From assembly GCA_025738555.1 (NCBI GenBank), contig JAOVFP010000010.1:3793501-3857500 (forward strand): a DNA stretch of 64,000 nucleotides. The letters are read 5' to 3'. The position numbers were made by a program, and so were the translations under genes. The notes under the pieces are model-generated. The model had not been told where the DNA came from. It made no database searches and saw only the letters and a program-made list of their open reading frames with translations. Of this stretch, positions 46,750 to 56,662 are shown piece after piece (the first letter of the stretch is position 1; the number at the start of each line of letters is the position of its first letter). The stretch is from Cyathus striatus. Lineage: Eukaryota > Basidiomycota > Agaricomycetes > Agaricales > Nidulariaceae.

Positions 46750-47760
46750 AGTATATATAGTCTTTCAGATGTACTAAGTAGTCTTCAGTATTGGTATCAA
46801 CTTCATACACTTCTTCCTACTCTTAAGTTCTGAAACCCACTTCGGGTTTTCCTTCAGATTTCTCTCCTGCTGCCTAATGTAGTGGCAAAGCCTTGTCTTA
46901 CTCTGGAAATGTTCCCTTTCATTGGATATCATTTTTCAAGAAATATGAACTATTCCCTGGGGATATTCAGGTGGCGCAGCACATATGCTGAAGCCACAGT
47001 TCACTTCTGCACTTCTGCTCTCATTCCCATACCTGTACTCACTTTGGGTTTCTGTTATAGCTCTCCCACACCCTCCAGGCATTTTCACATTCACTTTTAA
47101 GTAGGAAGAGAATTGGTATGTAACAGAAAGGAAGGATCAAAGCCAGTGTTGGAAGAGTGGAGTAATGATTTCATGGGTGAGAACAGTCAAAATGGTTGTG
47201 TTGAGGCATTTTGACAAGATGTAAATCAGTATTGGAGTTGAAAGACATAAAAACAACATAATAGTGAAAGTAGTGAAAAATAACAATAATGAAAAAATAA
47301 CTTAGAAATTCATGCAAGCAAGTACATATTTAAATAGTCCGGAATTTGAGTTTTGACCTCAGTAGCCACCAGAAATAAATTACCAATTTGAACTATGACA
47401 AATATGTCATGCAGAGCCACCAATTGAATTAAGGGACAATTAGACTATCAAATCAAATCAATGGTGCCCCATGGTCCAAACTTGCTGATCTGTCAAGGAC
47501 TTAGTAACAGTTGCTGGTCTGACTTAGTGCTAATTTCTGATAGTCTAGCTCCACTACTTTTCAATAACTGGCAGTCAATTCTATCAAGCACTTTGATGTC
47601 TAAGTCACTTGATGTGACACTTCTGTGATACCACTGCCATATACAGTCTAATTAATTCATTTTGGATTGAATCTGTATCAATAAAGCACTTGTTACATAT
47701 CAACAATTAAATGAATAAATGAATTTTCAGATAACAGCTGCATAATAACTACTAAATACA
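46750..47760. other. No convincing gene
   Basis: One ORF of 72 codons (46882-47100) without a known domain. The remainder to 47760 is AT-rich, with CAATTGAATTAAGGGACAAT-like words. Confidence 0.35.
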
Positions 47761-47765
47761 AACAA

Positions 47766-47880
47766 TGATACAACAAGAATTATGCTATAATTGCAATCAA
47801 AAAGGACACTGAGCTCAAGATTGCCAACTTCCCAAACAGTATGTACAAAGAAATGTAAATATTAGTAATATGAATTCTGT
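47766..47880 (+). pseudogene. Zinc-knuckle (gag-type) fragment
   Basis: CYNCNQKGH-stop-AQDC at about 47793-47830 is a CX2CX4HX4C knuckle with a TGA inside. Likely from a gypsy or copia gag; nothing further upstream was recognised. Confidence 0.5.
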
Positions 47881-48136
47881 AGTTCCTTCTCCACCCCCTT
47901 ACCCTTCTGCTCTGATGAGGTCTTTGCTTCCTTCACTTTGATGTCAAACTTGTTCCCAGTCTGACTCTCTGTTCCAGTATGCCTTTTAGTCCCAGACTGG
48001 CTAGCCTTGCTGCTAGCATGGTCCACTTCTGCCTTATCATCAACCAGAGCTTTACTCTTAGCTCTCTTGCACTGGGAAGCCAGAGCCACAGTTTTCTTCT
48101 TAGGTGGTTTCAACATCACCTCAGCCCTGTCCTCTG
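47862..48136 (-). pseudogene. Unknown Lys/Ser-rich exon
   Basis: SEDRAEVMLKPPKKKTVAL, then ALASQCKRAKSKALVDDKAE and Ser/Thr/Lys-rich sequence ending in GKGVEKELQ. In composition and position of VDDKAEVDHASSKAS it resembles the middle exons of QAS copy 1, but the match is weak. It is cut by element C on its upstream side. Confidence 0.3.
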
Positions 48137-48139
48137 AGT

Positions 48140-48560
48140 TTGTGTAGGTGCCGTCCAGGTTCAGTCTAGGTGCTTGAGTTTACTAAAGTCCAGGTGGAGT
48201 CCAGGTAGAGTCCAGGTAGAGTCCAGGTTCAGTCTAGTTACTTGATTCTACTAAAGTCCAGGTAGAGTCCATGTAGAGTTCAGGTTCAGTCTGGTTACTT
48301 GATTCTCCTAAAGTCCAGGTAGAGTCCAGGTAGAGTCCAGGTGGAGTCCAGGTGGAGTCCAGGTAGAGTTCAGGTAGAGTCCAGGTGGAGTCCAGGTAGA
48401 GTCCAGGTGGAGTCTAGGTAGAGTCCAGGTAGAGTTCAGGTAGAGTCCAGGTAGAGTTCAGGTAGAGTCCAGGTGGAGTCCACTTGGAGTCCACTTGGAG
48501 TCCACCTGGAGTCCTGGACTCTACCCGGAGTCCACCTGATCTCGTGGAGGAGTGAAATAT
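48140..48560 (+). repeat. AGTCCAGGTAGAGTCC word array
   Basis: About 25 copies of an 11-12-bp unit (GTCCAGGTAGA / GTCCAGGTGGA / GTTCAGGTAGA), with AGTCCACTTGG at the right. Confidence 0.9.
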
Positions 48561-48779
48561 ACAGCCTTTTATAGGCTACATTGAACATAACTAAATATAT
48601 ATTACATGTCATTGGCTATACAACATAACTATCTAACTATTTTAAGGAGACACAGCCTTTGATCTTCTTCGGCCCGTTGACAGCACGCATGAAGACAAAG
48701 GGAGAGGGGGAGAGACGGCATGATAGGGGGGAAAGGGGACAACAGACGATGGGGATGAGGGGGACGAGGAGGTAGCGGA

Positions 48780-49940
48780 GGAGGGGAGAAGGGGAAGGGG
48801 ATGGATACTCATCCTCGTCACTTGCAAGACAAGGAGGCAGAGGCGGAGGAGAGGAGGGCATGGGAGAAGGGGGGGTGACAGGTGGCTCATCCTTGTCATT
48901 TGCGAGACGAGGCATGGGAGGAGGGGGGGACGAATGCTCGTCCTCGTCATTTGCGAGACGAGGCACGGGAGGAGGGGGGGACGAACACTCGTCCTCATCA
49001 TCTGCGAGACAAGGAGGGGAAGGAGGGGGTAACGGCTGGCTCATCCTCGTCATTTGCAAGACGAGGAGAAGTGGGAGGAGGGGGAGATGGCTGGCTGGTT
49101 CTCGTCATTTGCGAGATGAGGAGGGGAAGGAGGAGGGGGGACGAGGGCCGAGCACTCGTCACTTGCAAGACGAGGTGGGGGGGGACGAGCGCTCGTCCTC
49201 GTCATTTGCAAGACGAGGAGAGGGGGGGACGAGCGCTCGTCCTCGTCACTTGCGAGACAAGGACGAGGAGGGGGGACGAGCGCTCGTCCTCGTCACTTGC
49301 GAGACAAGGACGAGGAGGGGGGGATGAGCGCAGGTCCTCGTCACTTGCGAGACAAGGACGAGGAGGGGGACGAGCGCAGGTCCTCGTCACTTGCGAGACA
49401 AGGACGAGGAGGGGGGGACGAGCGCAGGTCCTCGTCACTTGCGAGACAAGGACGAGGAGGGGGGGACGAGCGCAGGTCCTCGTCACTTGCGAGACAAGGA
49501 CGAGGAGGGGGGGAGGACGAGGAGGGGGGGGACGAGGACGAGGAGGGGGGGGATGAGTGCAGGTCCTCGTCACTTGCAAGACGAGGACGAGGAGGGGGGA
49601 CGGCGCAGGTCCTCGTCACTTGCAAGACGAGGACAAGAAGGGGGGGACAAGGACGAGGAGGGGGGGGACGAGCGCAGGTCCTCGTCACTTGCGAGATGAG
49701 GACAAGGACGAGGAGGGGGAGACGAGCGCTCGTCCACGTCACTTGCAAGACGAGGACGAGGACGAGGTGGGGGACGAGCGCTTGTCCACGTCACTTGCGA
49801 GACAAGGACGAGGAGGAGAGGGGGGACGGCAAGCTCGTCATTTGCAAGATGAGAGGCAGGCTGGGAGGGGGGATGGCTGCTCGTCCTCGTCACTTACAAG
49901 ACGAGGCAGAGGGAGGAGGCGAGGGGGTGGTGACTAGACG
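48780..49940 (+). repeat. GC-rich satellite
   Basis: Tandem units of about 45-60 bp with GGTCCTCGTCACTTGCGAGA and GACAAGGACGAGGAGGGGGG. GC content is far above the surroundings. All six frames are partly open, giving Arg/Gly/Glu or Pro/Ser repeats; I regard these as non-genic. Confidence 0.9.
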
Positions 49941-50340
49941 AGAAGGAGCGAGCAAGTGAGGGAAGAGGGAAGAGGGAAGAGTGATACTTACCTATACCGT
50001 GTATGCACTCACACACACACCCTCCCTTTCCACTATGGCGCCTGTGCCATTACCGCGCATTATCGATCTTGAAGGAAATCGATTGTCGCCTGCTAAGTGT
50101 TGGTGGGGCGACGACGTGGGAAGGGGGCTTGAGGCGACGACTTGAGAGGCTTGGGGTGACGACGTGGGAGGGGGCTTGAGGCGACGACGTGGGAATGGAG
50201 CTTGAGGCGAAGGCACTGACATGGGAAGGTGAGGCGATGACATGTGAGAGAAAGAGAGAGTGCAGTGGGAAAAACTACATGCTGTTTTAGGAAAGTGAGA
50301 TATATGGCTAATATAACTTACTGACTTAAGAAAATATAAG

Positions 50341-50430
50341 ACCATTTGGTGTATTGGTATTGCGTACGATTTCAGTGTGCACGTGACTTGTCCCTACGTT
50401 GCTGGTTCGATTCACGCTGGTTGTAAAGTT
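50341..50430 (+). repeat. tRNA-derived SINE-like sequence S2
   Basis: A-box-like TTGGTGTATTGGTATTGCG at 50346 and B-box GGTTCGATTCACG at 50404, with a spacing of about 40 bp as in a tRNA, followed by TTTACTATAG and AGTAATAATA repeats. The best-preserved of four such sequences. Confidence 0.65.
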
Positions 50431-50835
50431 TTTACTATAGAATATTAAAGGTAACTAACTAGTAATAATAAGTAACTAGTAATAATAAGTAACTAGTAAT
50501 AGTGGGTACTTGTAAGTCCATGTCCGCCTAGTCCAACTGGAGTCCAGGTGAGTTCCGAACGGATTTAGTCCGCCGGAATTCCTGCTAAACTTGCCGGACT
50601 CCAGCTAATGAAAGCATTCCTGGCGGACTCCAGGTGGACTCCAGTTGGACTGGAACCGGACTGGATTTGGAAAATTGGGTGGACTCACAGCGAAAATGTG
50701 TCCGCCCGGAGTCCAGCTGGAATCCATGGACTATCTGGAAAATCCTTGAAGTCCGTCCGGATAGTCCGTGGAATCCACGGAGTCCGTCCGGAGTCCGAAC
50801 GGAATGGGGGGGCGAGCGTAAAGACCTCTGTTGTT

Positions 50836-51310
50836 TCTATGAGATGAAACTGTTTTACATGTGGCATACTTTTAATGTGCCTACTCATGCTTTGGATAGG
50901 AAGACACCTTTTGAGGCCAAAACCACATCTTAACTTACAATGGAGACAATTGGGACTGGACTCAAGAACTTACAATTTATTCAGATGTGAATTGGGCTTC
51001 TAATGCTCATGGGAAGTCTATTAGCAGTTATGTTTTTCTACTAGAAAGAGGTGCTGTTGCTTGGAGTGCAAAAAGCAGTCGATTACAGCTCTCTCAATAG
51101 CTGAAGCTGAATACACTGCAGCAGTTCACACATCAAAGCAAGTCTTGTAATATCACTCACTATTCTAAGAACTGGAGCTCCCACAATCTACTACATTAGT
51201 TATTTTCTGTGACAACCCAGCTGCCATCAAAATTGCTCACAATTCAAAGTTTCACATATTTTGCATTTCTTATGAGAACACATTGAAGCTGGAACAAGTA
51301 CCATAAATGA
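50836..51310 (+). pseudogene. Copia pol relic with deleted reverse transcriptase
   Basis: The integrase end (MWHTFNVPTHALDRKTPFEA) is followed at once by copia RNase H. That part shows IYSDVNWASNAHGKSISSYV, EAEYTAAVHTSKQ and FCDNPAAIKIAHNSKF, with the D, E and D positions present. The RT of several hundred codons is missing. One frameshift lies near 51083. Element C is inserted just upstream. Confidence 0.8.
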
Positions 51311-51873
51311 AGAAGACTTGAAGTAGTTGAGAGGGAATATAGGCAGATGCATTCCAAAAAGCGATAGCAGCAGGTGATAGAAAAGAAGGTATTAGTAATG
51401 TTGGAGTCTGCATAGGAATATAGTTTGTAGAGGCAGAAGGTGTGCTGAGTGAGTTAAATAATGCATCAATGTTGTCTGGCAATGTTGACAATGACAGTGA
51501 GCTCATGTGGCATGGCATAGCATATCTAAGCTTCTCAAATGGTATAGGAGATCTGTTTGAAATTAAAATGGATGTTGGCACAGTGGGACTTCTGAAAGGT
51601 TGCATCTGAATAGTGGGAGATGAAAATAACAAGGATAATAGTGGGTTGTCAATGGGAATAACAGAAGGGGGAATTGGAGCAATAGGTATTGAGAACAAAG
51701 CCTCTAGTCTGCAACCAGGCAGGAAGAGGGACATTTGTGATGAGGGGTGCATTGGGAGGTGTCTGAGGTACTTCTGAGTCAAGAGATTGTGTAATTGACA
51801 ATGTATCTGTAATAGTGAGAGCTGGAGTCAAAGAATTGGACAACAGATGGGATAGGGGAGAAGTTGCTTCCAC
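51270..51873 (-). CDS. Pro/Ser-rich unknown ORF
   Basis: Two overlapping frames: 51873-51649, then 51782-51270. Contains SIPIAPIPPSVIPIDNPLLS and LSPAAIAFWNASAYIPSQLL. It resembles the 3' part of the split gene at 10.5-10.8 kb (PSASPPAAISLQ, FWNANTYV). Function unknown. Confidence 0.35.
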
Positions 51874-52013
51874 TGAGGTATTGTCTGTGAGTCAGATGTT
51901 TGGTGTGACAATTACAGATCATCATGTGAATCCAGGAGAAGTAAATAGAAGTGGGTAATTATATACCTTGAAATCTGAGTCTTCCTCATGTCTGTATGTG
52001 TCACTCCCACACA

Positions 52014-52099
52014 TGTCTCAACTGACTATCAACTGACTCTCATATAAGTATTGATAGTCTCACCTGACTCTCAACTAAATCTCAAGAGTCAACTGAGAG
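52014..52099 (+). repeat. AACTGACTCTCA word array (left of E)
   Basis: Words CAACTGACTCTCA / CACCTGACTCTCAACT. They continue on the other side of element E at 60855-60945, so E is inserted in this array. Confidence 0.7.
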
Positions 52100-52124
52100 G
52101 AGGTCTTTACCCTCCCCCACCCTT

Positions 52125-52370
52125 TTCATGTGAATTTCATGTGAAGTTTACCTGAAGTTTTGGACCTCAACTTTCTCTGACTTTGGGGAGTCCCCTGCAA
52201 ATTGTTTCATGTGAATTTCATGTGGAACAACGTGAATAGGTGAAATTCATGTGAATTACACATGAATTACACATGAATACATGAATGCATGAATTCTATG
52301 TGAATTAACCATGTGAATTTCATGTGGCATTCACCTGAAATTCAGATAAACATGATTCCATGTTATAGTA
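52125..52370 (+). repeat. Left subterminal CATGTGAATT words of E
   Basis: At least ten TTCATGTGAATT / CACATGAATTACAC words, both orientations. The same words fill the right arm of E and element F. Confidence 0.85.
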
Positions 52371-52409
52371 CTAGTACATGTATTAGTACTTACTTACTTT
52401 TATTAAAAA

Positions 52410-52503
52410 AAAGTGGCACTATTGCAGATCGAACTCTCAACCATACCTCATTACATAAGCATAAGTTCTCACATTAAAGCAGCTAATACTGTTATACTAC
52501 AGG
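52410..52503 (-). repeat. tRNA-derived SINE-like sequence S3
   Basis: Minus strand: A-box-like TAGTATAACAGTATTAGCTG and B-box-like GAGTTCGATCTGC, then TTTTTTTT. Same layout as S2. Confidence 0.5.
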
Positions 52504-52629
52504 AGCGTTATTTCAGACTGAAATCTCAGCATATACATCAACTATGCAACCACACACATCTGTCAGACCATTTTGGTCAATGGCATCTTCTGATGTTACA
52601 ACTGCCTTGTTGTTGCACACCCCATCTGT

Positions 52630-52790
52630 CATTACCCTTCCTCCACTCCCCCTTGCCTCCCTTCCTTCCTTCCCTCTCCCTTCCTCCCTTCCCTCTCCCT
52701 TCCTCCCTTCCCTCTCCCTTCCTCCCTTCCCTCTCCCTTCCTCCCCTTCCCCCTTCCCTTCTCTCCCCTCTCTCCTCCCCTTCCCTCAAC
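52630..52790 (+). repeat. CT-rich microsatellite
   Basis: CCTTCCTCCCTTCCCTCTCC repeated about seven times. Frames across it are artefacts. Confidence 0.9.
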
Positions 52791-53029
52791 CACTGGCAAT
52801 ACCGAAGGCACACAATGCAACCAGCACCACACAAGGAGCAATGGAAGAGGTATGGTGAGGGAGAAGAGGTGTAGGAGGACAACATACAGTGGAGGGAGAC
52901 AGAGAGGGGTGATGAGGACAATGAAGGGATCGTTAACAGGTAGGTCAATGACAATGGGGATAATAGGGACAAAGTCTAATGACAGCTGCAGCGCCTCAAT
53001 CCTCCCTTCTACATTGCGACACCCCGACG

Positions 53030-53720
53030 CCCCCATCCTCCTCCTTGTCGTGATAACAATGATGCCACATGATGTTGGCCAGTGCCCCCATCTTCCTCCT
53101 TGTCATGACAACAATAATGCCACATAATGTTGGCCATCACCCCTGTCTTCCTCCTTGTCATGACAACAATGATGCCACACTGTGTTGGCCAGTGCCCCTG
53201 TCTTCCTCCTTGTCATGACAACAACAATGCCACACCATGTTGGCCAGCACTCTGTCTTCCTCCTTGTCATGACAACAACAATGCCACACTGTGTTGGCCA
53301 GCACCCCCATCTTCCCCCTCATCGTGATGACAACGACACTGTGCCATGTTGGCCAACACCTCTGTCCTCTCTCTCGTCATAACAATAACAACACCACACA
53401 GTGTTGGCCAATGCCCCCATCCTCTCCCTCATCATGACAACAATGATGCCACACAGTGTTGGCCAATGCCACCGTCCTCTCTCTTGTTGTGACAACAATG
53501 ATGCCACATGGTATTGGCCAATGCTCCCATCCTCCCCCTCGTCATGACAATAACAACACCACACCGTGTTGGCCAGCCCCCCATCCTTCCCCCCTCATCA
53601 ATGCTGCAATATGTTGGCCAGCACCTCTGTCTTCCCCCTCATTATGATGATGATGATGCCACGCCACATTGGCCAATGCCCCCATCCTCCCCCTCATTGT
53701 GACAATGACAGTGCCTCACT
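53030..53720 (+). repeat. About 55-bp satellite of element E
   Basis: About twelve copies of a unit with TTCCTCCTTGTCATGACAAC and ATGCCACAC..GTTGGCCA. Frames on both strands are partly open; not genes. Confidence 0.9.
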
Positions 53721-53749
53721 GTATTGGCCAGCAGACCATGAAGTCAACG

Positions 53750-54130
53750 CTAATGCCTCAGGGGTGGTGCATAGCCAGGGGAATGACAAGTGCAGCATGA
53801 AGCGCCAAATGCCAATACCTATGATGAGGGCAGTGCACAGTGAGAGGGGTGGTGGTGGAAGTGCATTGCAAAGGGAATGACAAGTGCAGTGTGCAGCTGG
53901 AGGAGGATAGTGGACAGTGCCAAATGCCAAATGCCAATGACGAGGGCATAGTGGGAGGAGAATGTATAGTGAGGGGGGAGGGAATGTATAGTGAGGGGGG
54001 GAACAGGCTGAGAGATCAATAGTACATAGCAAATGGGGGGGGGAGATTGATAGCACATAGCGCTTAGCAAGGGAGGGATTGATAGCATATTGTGAGGGGG
54101 GGGGTTTGATAGTGCATAGTGAGGGAGGGA
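53750..54130 (+). repeat. Short imperfect repeats
   Basis: GAATGACAAGTGCAGYRTG and ATAGTGAGGGGGG / TTGATAGCACATAG words, two to four copies each. No gene. Confidence 0.6.
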
Positions 54131-54609
54131 ATCAATGGTTTAATTAGTAGTGTACAATACCTTGTTCTCACACTGTGTAGATTATTATAATACATTCAAT
54201 TATAACTCATGACACACAATTTTGTTCTCGCAAATATGCATGTTGTGTACTATCAACACATTTGCGCAAGCAATGCATGTGTACTATAAACATATTTCCA
54301 CAATTGATGCATGTATTATCCACACATTTGTGTGTGTGATGTAAGTGGCATGCCAAAATAGGGCATATTTTATGATGAACTAGGGGAATGGCCTGTTTTA
54401 ATTAGAATAGAAGCAGTTGCTGCCCCATTTTCGGACTTTTATTCACACAAGAAGCTTTCAAGATAATTTTAGACCTGGTCAGCGGGCATACATATGTGTG
54501 GGTATAGAAGGGTCTACTTATCTTTTCCTTGCCCTGCCCCCACTTGACTCACAACCCCCACATTGTCTCTTATCTTCACTGATATCCTTTCAACTTTCTA
54601 CTATACAAT

Positions 54610-56634
54610 ATGGCTCCAAACAAGCAAAACAACACTAATAACACCTCTACTACTGTTTCACCACCTCGTTCTCATAGTGGTCAGGTTCATTCTGACCCAC
54701 CAGCATTCAAGCCATGCAAACATATACAATCATCTGTGGACACTACAGTTGAGCCTGCTGCTAAGAAGGCTACTATGAATTCAGATGGGCTGGATGTTGG
54801 AAAGGACAAGAAGCAAGTTAAAAAAGGGAAGGGGGGGGAGGGAAGGCACACTAAAGCACGGTGTGTACTGGCTGTTCAGTTATTTCTATTGGTTTGGTAA
54901 CACTTTTACAGTAAAACAGCTGCAGATAAGGAAGAGGAAGATGAAGCTGCCTCTTCCACTAAAGAGTGTGTACACCTATTTCATAGTAATTTAATTCTAG
55001 TGCAATTATTTCAGTGCTGAGATGGTTGTTAAAGAAATTGGCCTTACTGTGGCACCTCCTGCATGTGTTATGACTACTGAGACCTCTGGAACTACCACTG
55101 AAGCCACTACTGCTGCTGGAGTTGCAATTGAACCTGCAACTATTAACACTGAGATTACTCAAGCTTCTGAAATCACCACTGGAGTTACTACTAAGACTGG
55201 TACTATTGAGACTTTGACTACTGGTGCTATTGAGACTTTCATGAAGACTATTGGAACTCCTGCTGAAGCCACAACTATTGAGACTGTAAATAAAATTAAC
55301 ACTATGAATGCTCCTGGGGCATCAGCTATAGGTGGTGGAGGAAGAATTAAGAGAAAAGTTATTCTAGCTGTCACTCTCTCAGATAGTGAGTCTGAAGGTA
55401 CTGAAAACAATGGTACTGGAGGCAATGAAAGTGAGAATGAGAATAATAATGATGCTGAAGAAGAAGAGAGAGATGATTTGAAAATGAAGGAAAATAGTGA
55501 AGAAACTGGTGGTACAATTAGAGATTAGAGGAAAGGCATATGGAAATACCTTGAACTTTGCTGATTACATTGATGATGAGAACTCTCTTATGGATATTCA
55601 GGAGGAAGGACTAGCATATATTATCATTTCTGATGATTCTCCAAATGTTAACCCAACCTTGTTGAATATTGAAACTCCTCCAACAGCCATTCCTATTGTT
55701 GTGAACAATCATTTGAAATCTGTACTTGAAGAAATTGCTCAAATGATTTCTAATATTAAAGGTAATATTATTATGAATTTTGTTTCATCTTCACTAATAT
55801 GAATTGTAGAACAAGACTGTCAGATTAGAGTATTTGATACCAGTCGAAATATCTGGATTATGCAAGGGCACTACAGTCGCATATGAGATGCAGTTACTAT
55901 TGAGTGGTGCCCACAAAATTAAGACTTAGCTATTTTTCTTGCTGCAGTAAAAATTTCAATTATATATATATATTAAATACTAATTCTTGTGTCAGACTGA
56001 CCCTATCATTAAACGTATTGGCTACAGTAAGGCTTCAAGTGCTGTTAGCACAAATGAAACTTTAGCTCATTCTAAGAGTGAGGATAATAAGTCTAGCTAT
56101 TCAGTTGAGAACACCCAGATTGGCAATAAGTTATCTCCAAGAGAGAGGACTATTGTATCCATTTATGAGGTAGACCAGTCACTCCTTGAACTTACTGGAA
56201 CATGGTTAATTCAGGAGGCATGAAAAGTCTACAGTGAGATTAATAGGGTTGAATGCTTAGTGGACATAAATTCTAAACCATTGCCTGATAGGTTTGCTAA
56301 ACCATCATCCTCTGATATTTATAAACCTTTTGGGATTGGAACTACTGCATGACACAACTGGGATGTTGTTCTGAAGAGACTTTCTAACTATCCAGACATG
56401 GCAGAATGGCTAAGTGATAATAATTCTGATATGAACAATACACATGAGCTTTGAGGCTTGGAGAAGTCTTCTGGATTTACAAGAGTCAATTTAGAGGACT
56501 AGATGGATGCCAGAGACAAGGCTAATAAAGATAAAGCAGCTGGTAAAGAGAAGGTTAGTAATTCAAAGCAGAAATCAACCAAAGGGAAGGACAAGGGGAA
56601 ATCAAAGATAGGAGCTGGAATTAAGAACAAGTAA
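54610..56634 (+). pseudogene. Unknown ORF of element E, upstream of the KDZ gene
   Basis: ATG 54610 (MAPNKQNNTNNTSTTVSPPR). Two introns keep the frame (54861-54911 and 54966-55014). A Thr-rich exon ends in an acidic run (SDSESEGTENNGTGGNESEN), then a frame change near 55500 into VVQLEIRGKAYGNTLNFADY. Further pieces follow at 55987-56634 with three TGA and one TAG, ending in a Lys-rich tail (AAGKEKVSNSKQKSTKGKDK). Low-complexity ends and a basic tail suggest a nucleic-acid-binding or capsid-like protein, but no family is recognised. It lies directly before the transposase-like gene in the same direction. Confidence 0.45.
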
Positions 56635-56662
56635 GTAGTTGTACATCATGTGATGTTAAAGT

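Larger units (their letters stand above)
48140..50828 (+). mobile_element. Element C: word-repeat element, left end not defined
   Basis: The right end GGGGGGGCGAGCGTAAAGACCTC (50806-50828) is the GAG-type terminus of the family. Word arrays of AGTCCAGGTAGAGTCC type lie at 48140-48540, and of TCCAACTGG / GTCCGTCCGGAGTCC type at 50510-50805. The centre is a GC-rich satellite and a SINE. The next 8 bases (TGTTGTTT) are the expected duplication, but no partner was found, so the left limit is a guess. Confidence 0.55.

Noticed and set aside
48637..49959. Arg/Gly- or Pro-rich genes
   Set aside because: All overlap the GC-rich satellite in several frames; no non-repeat domain.
52413..54088. Multiple Pro/Ser/His-rich ORFs
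   Set aside because: They coincide with CT-rich and 55-bp satellites of element E.
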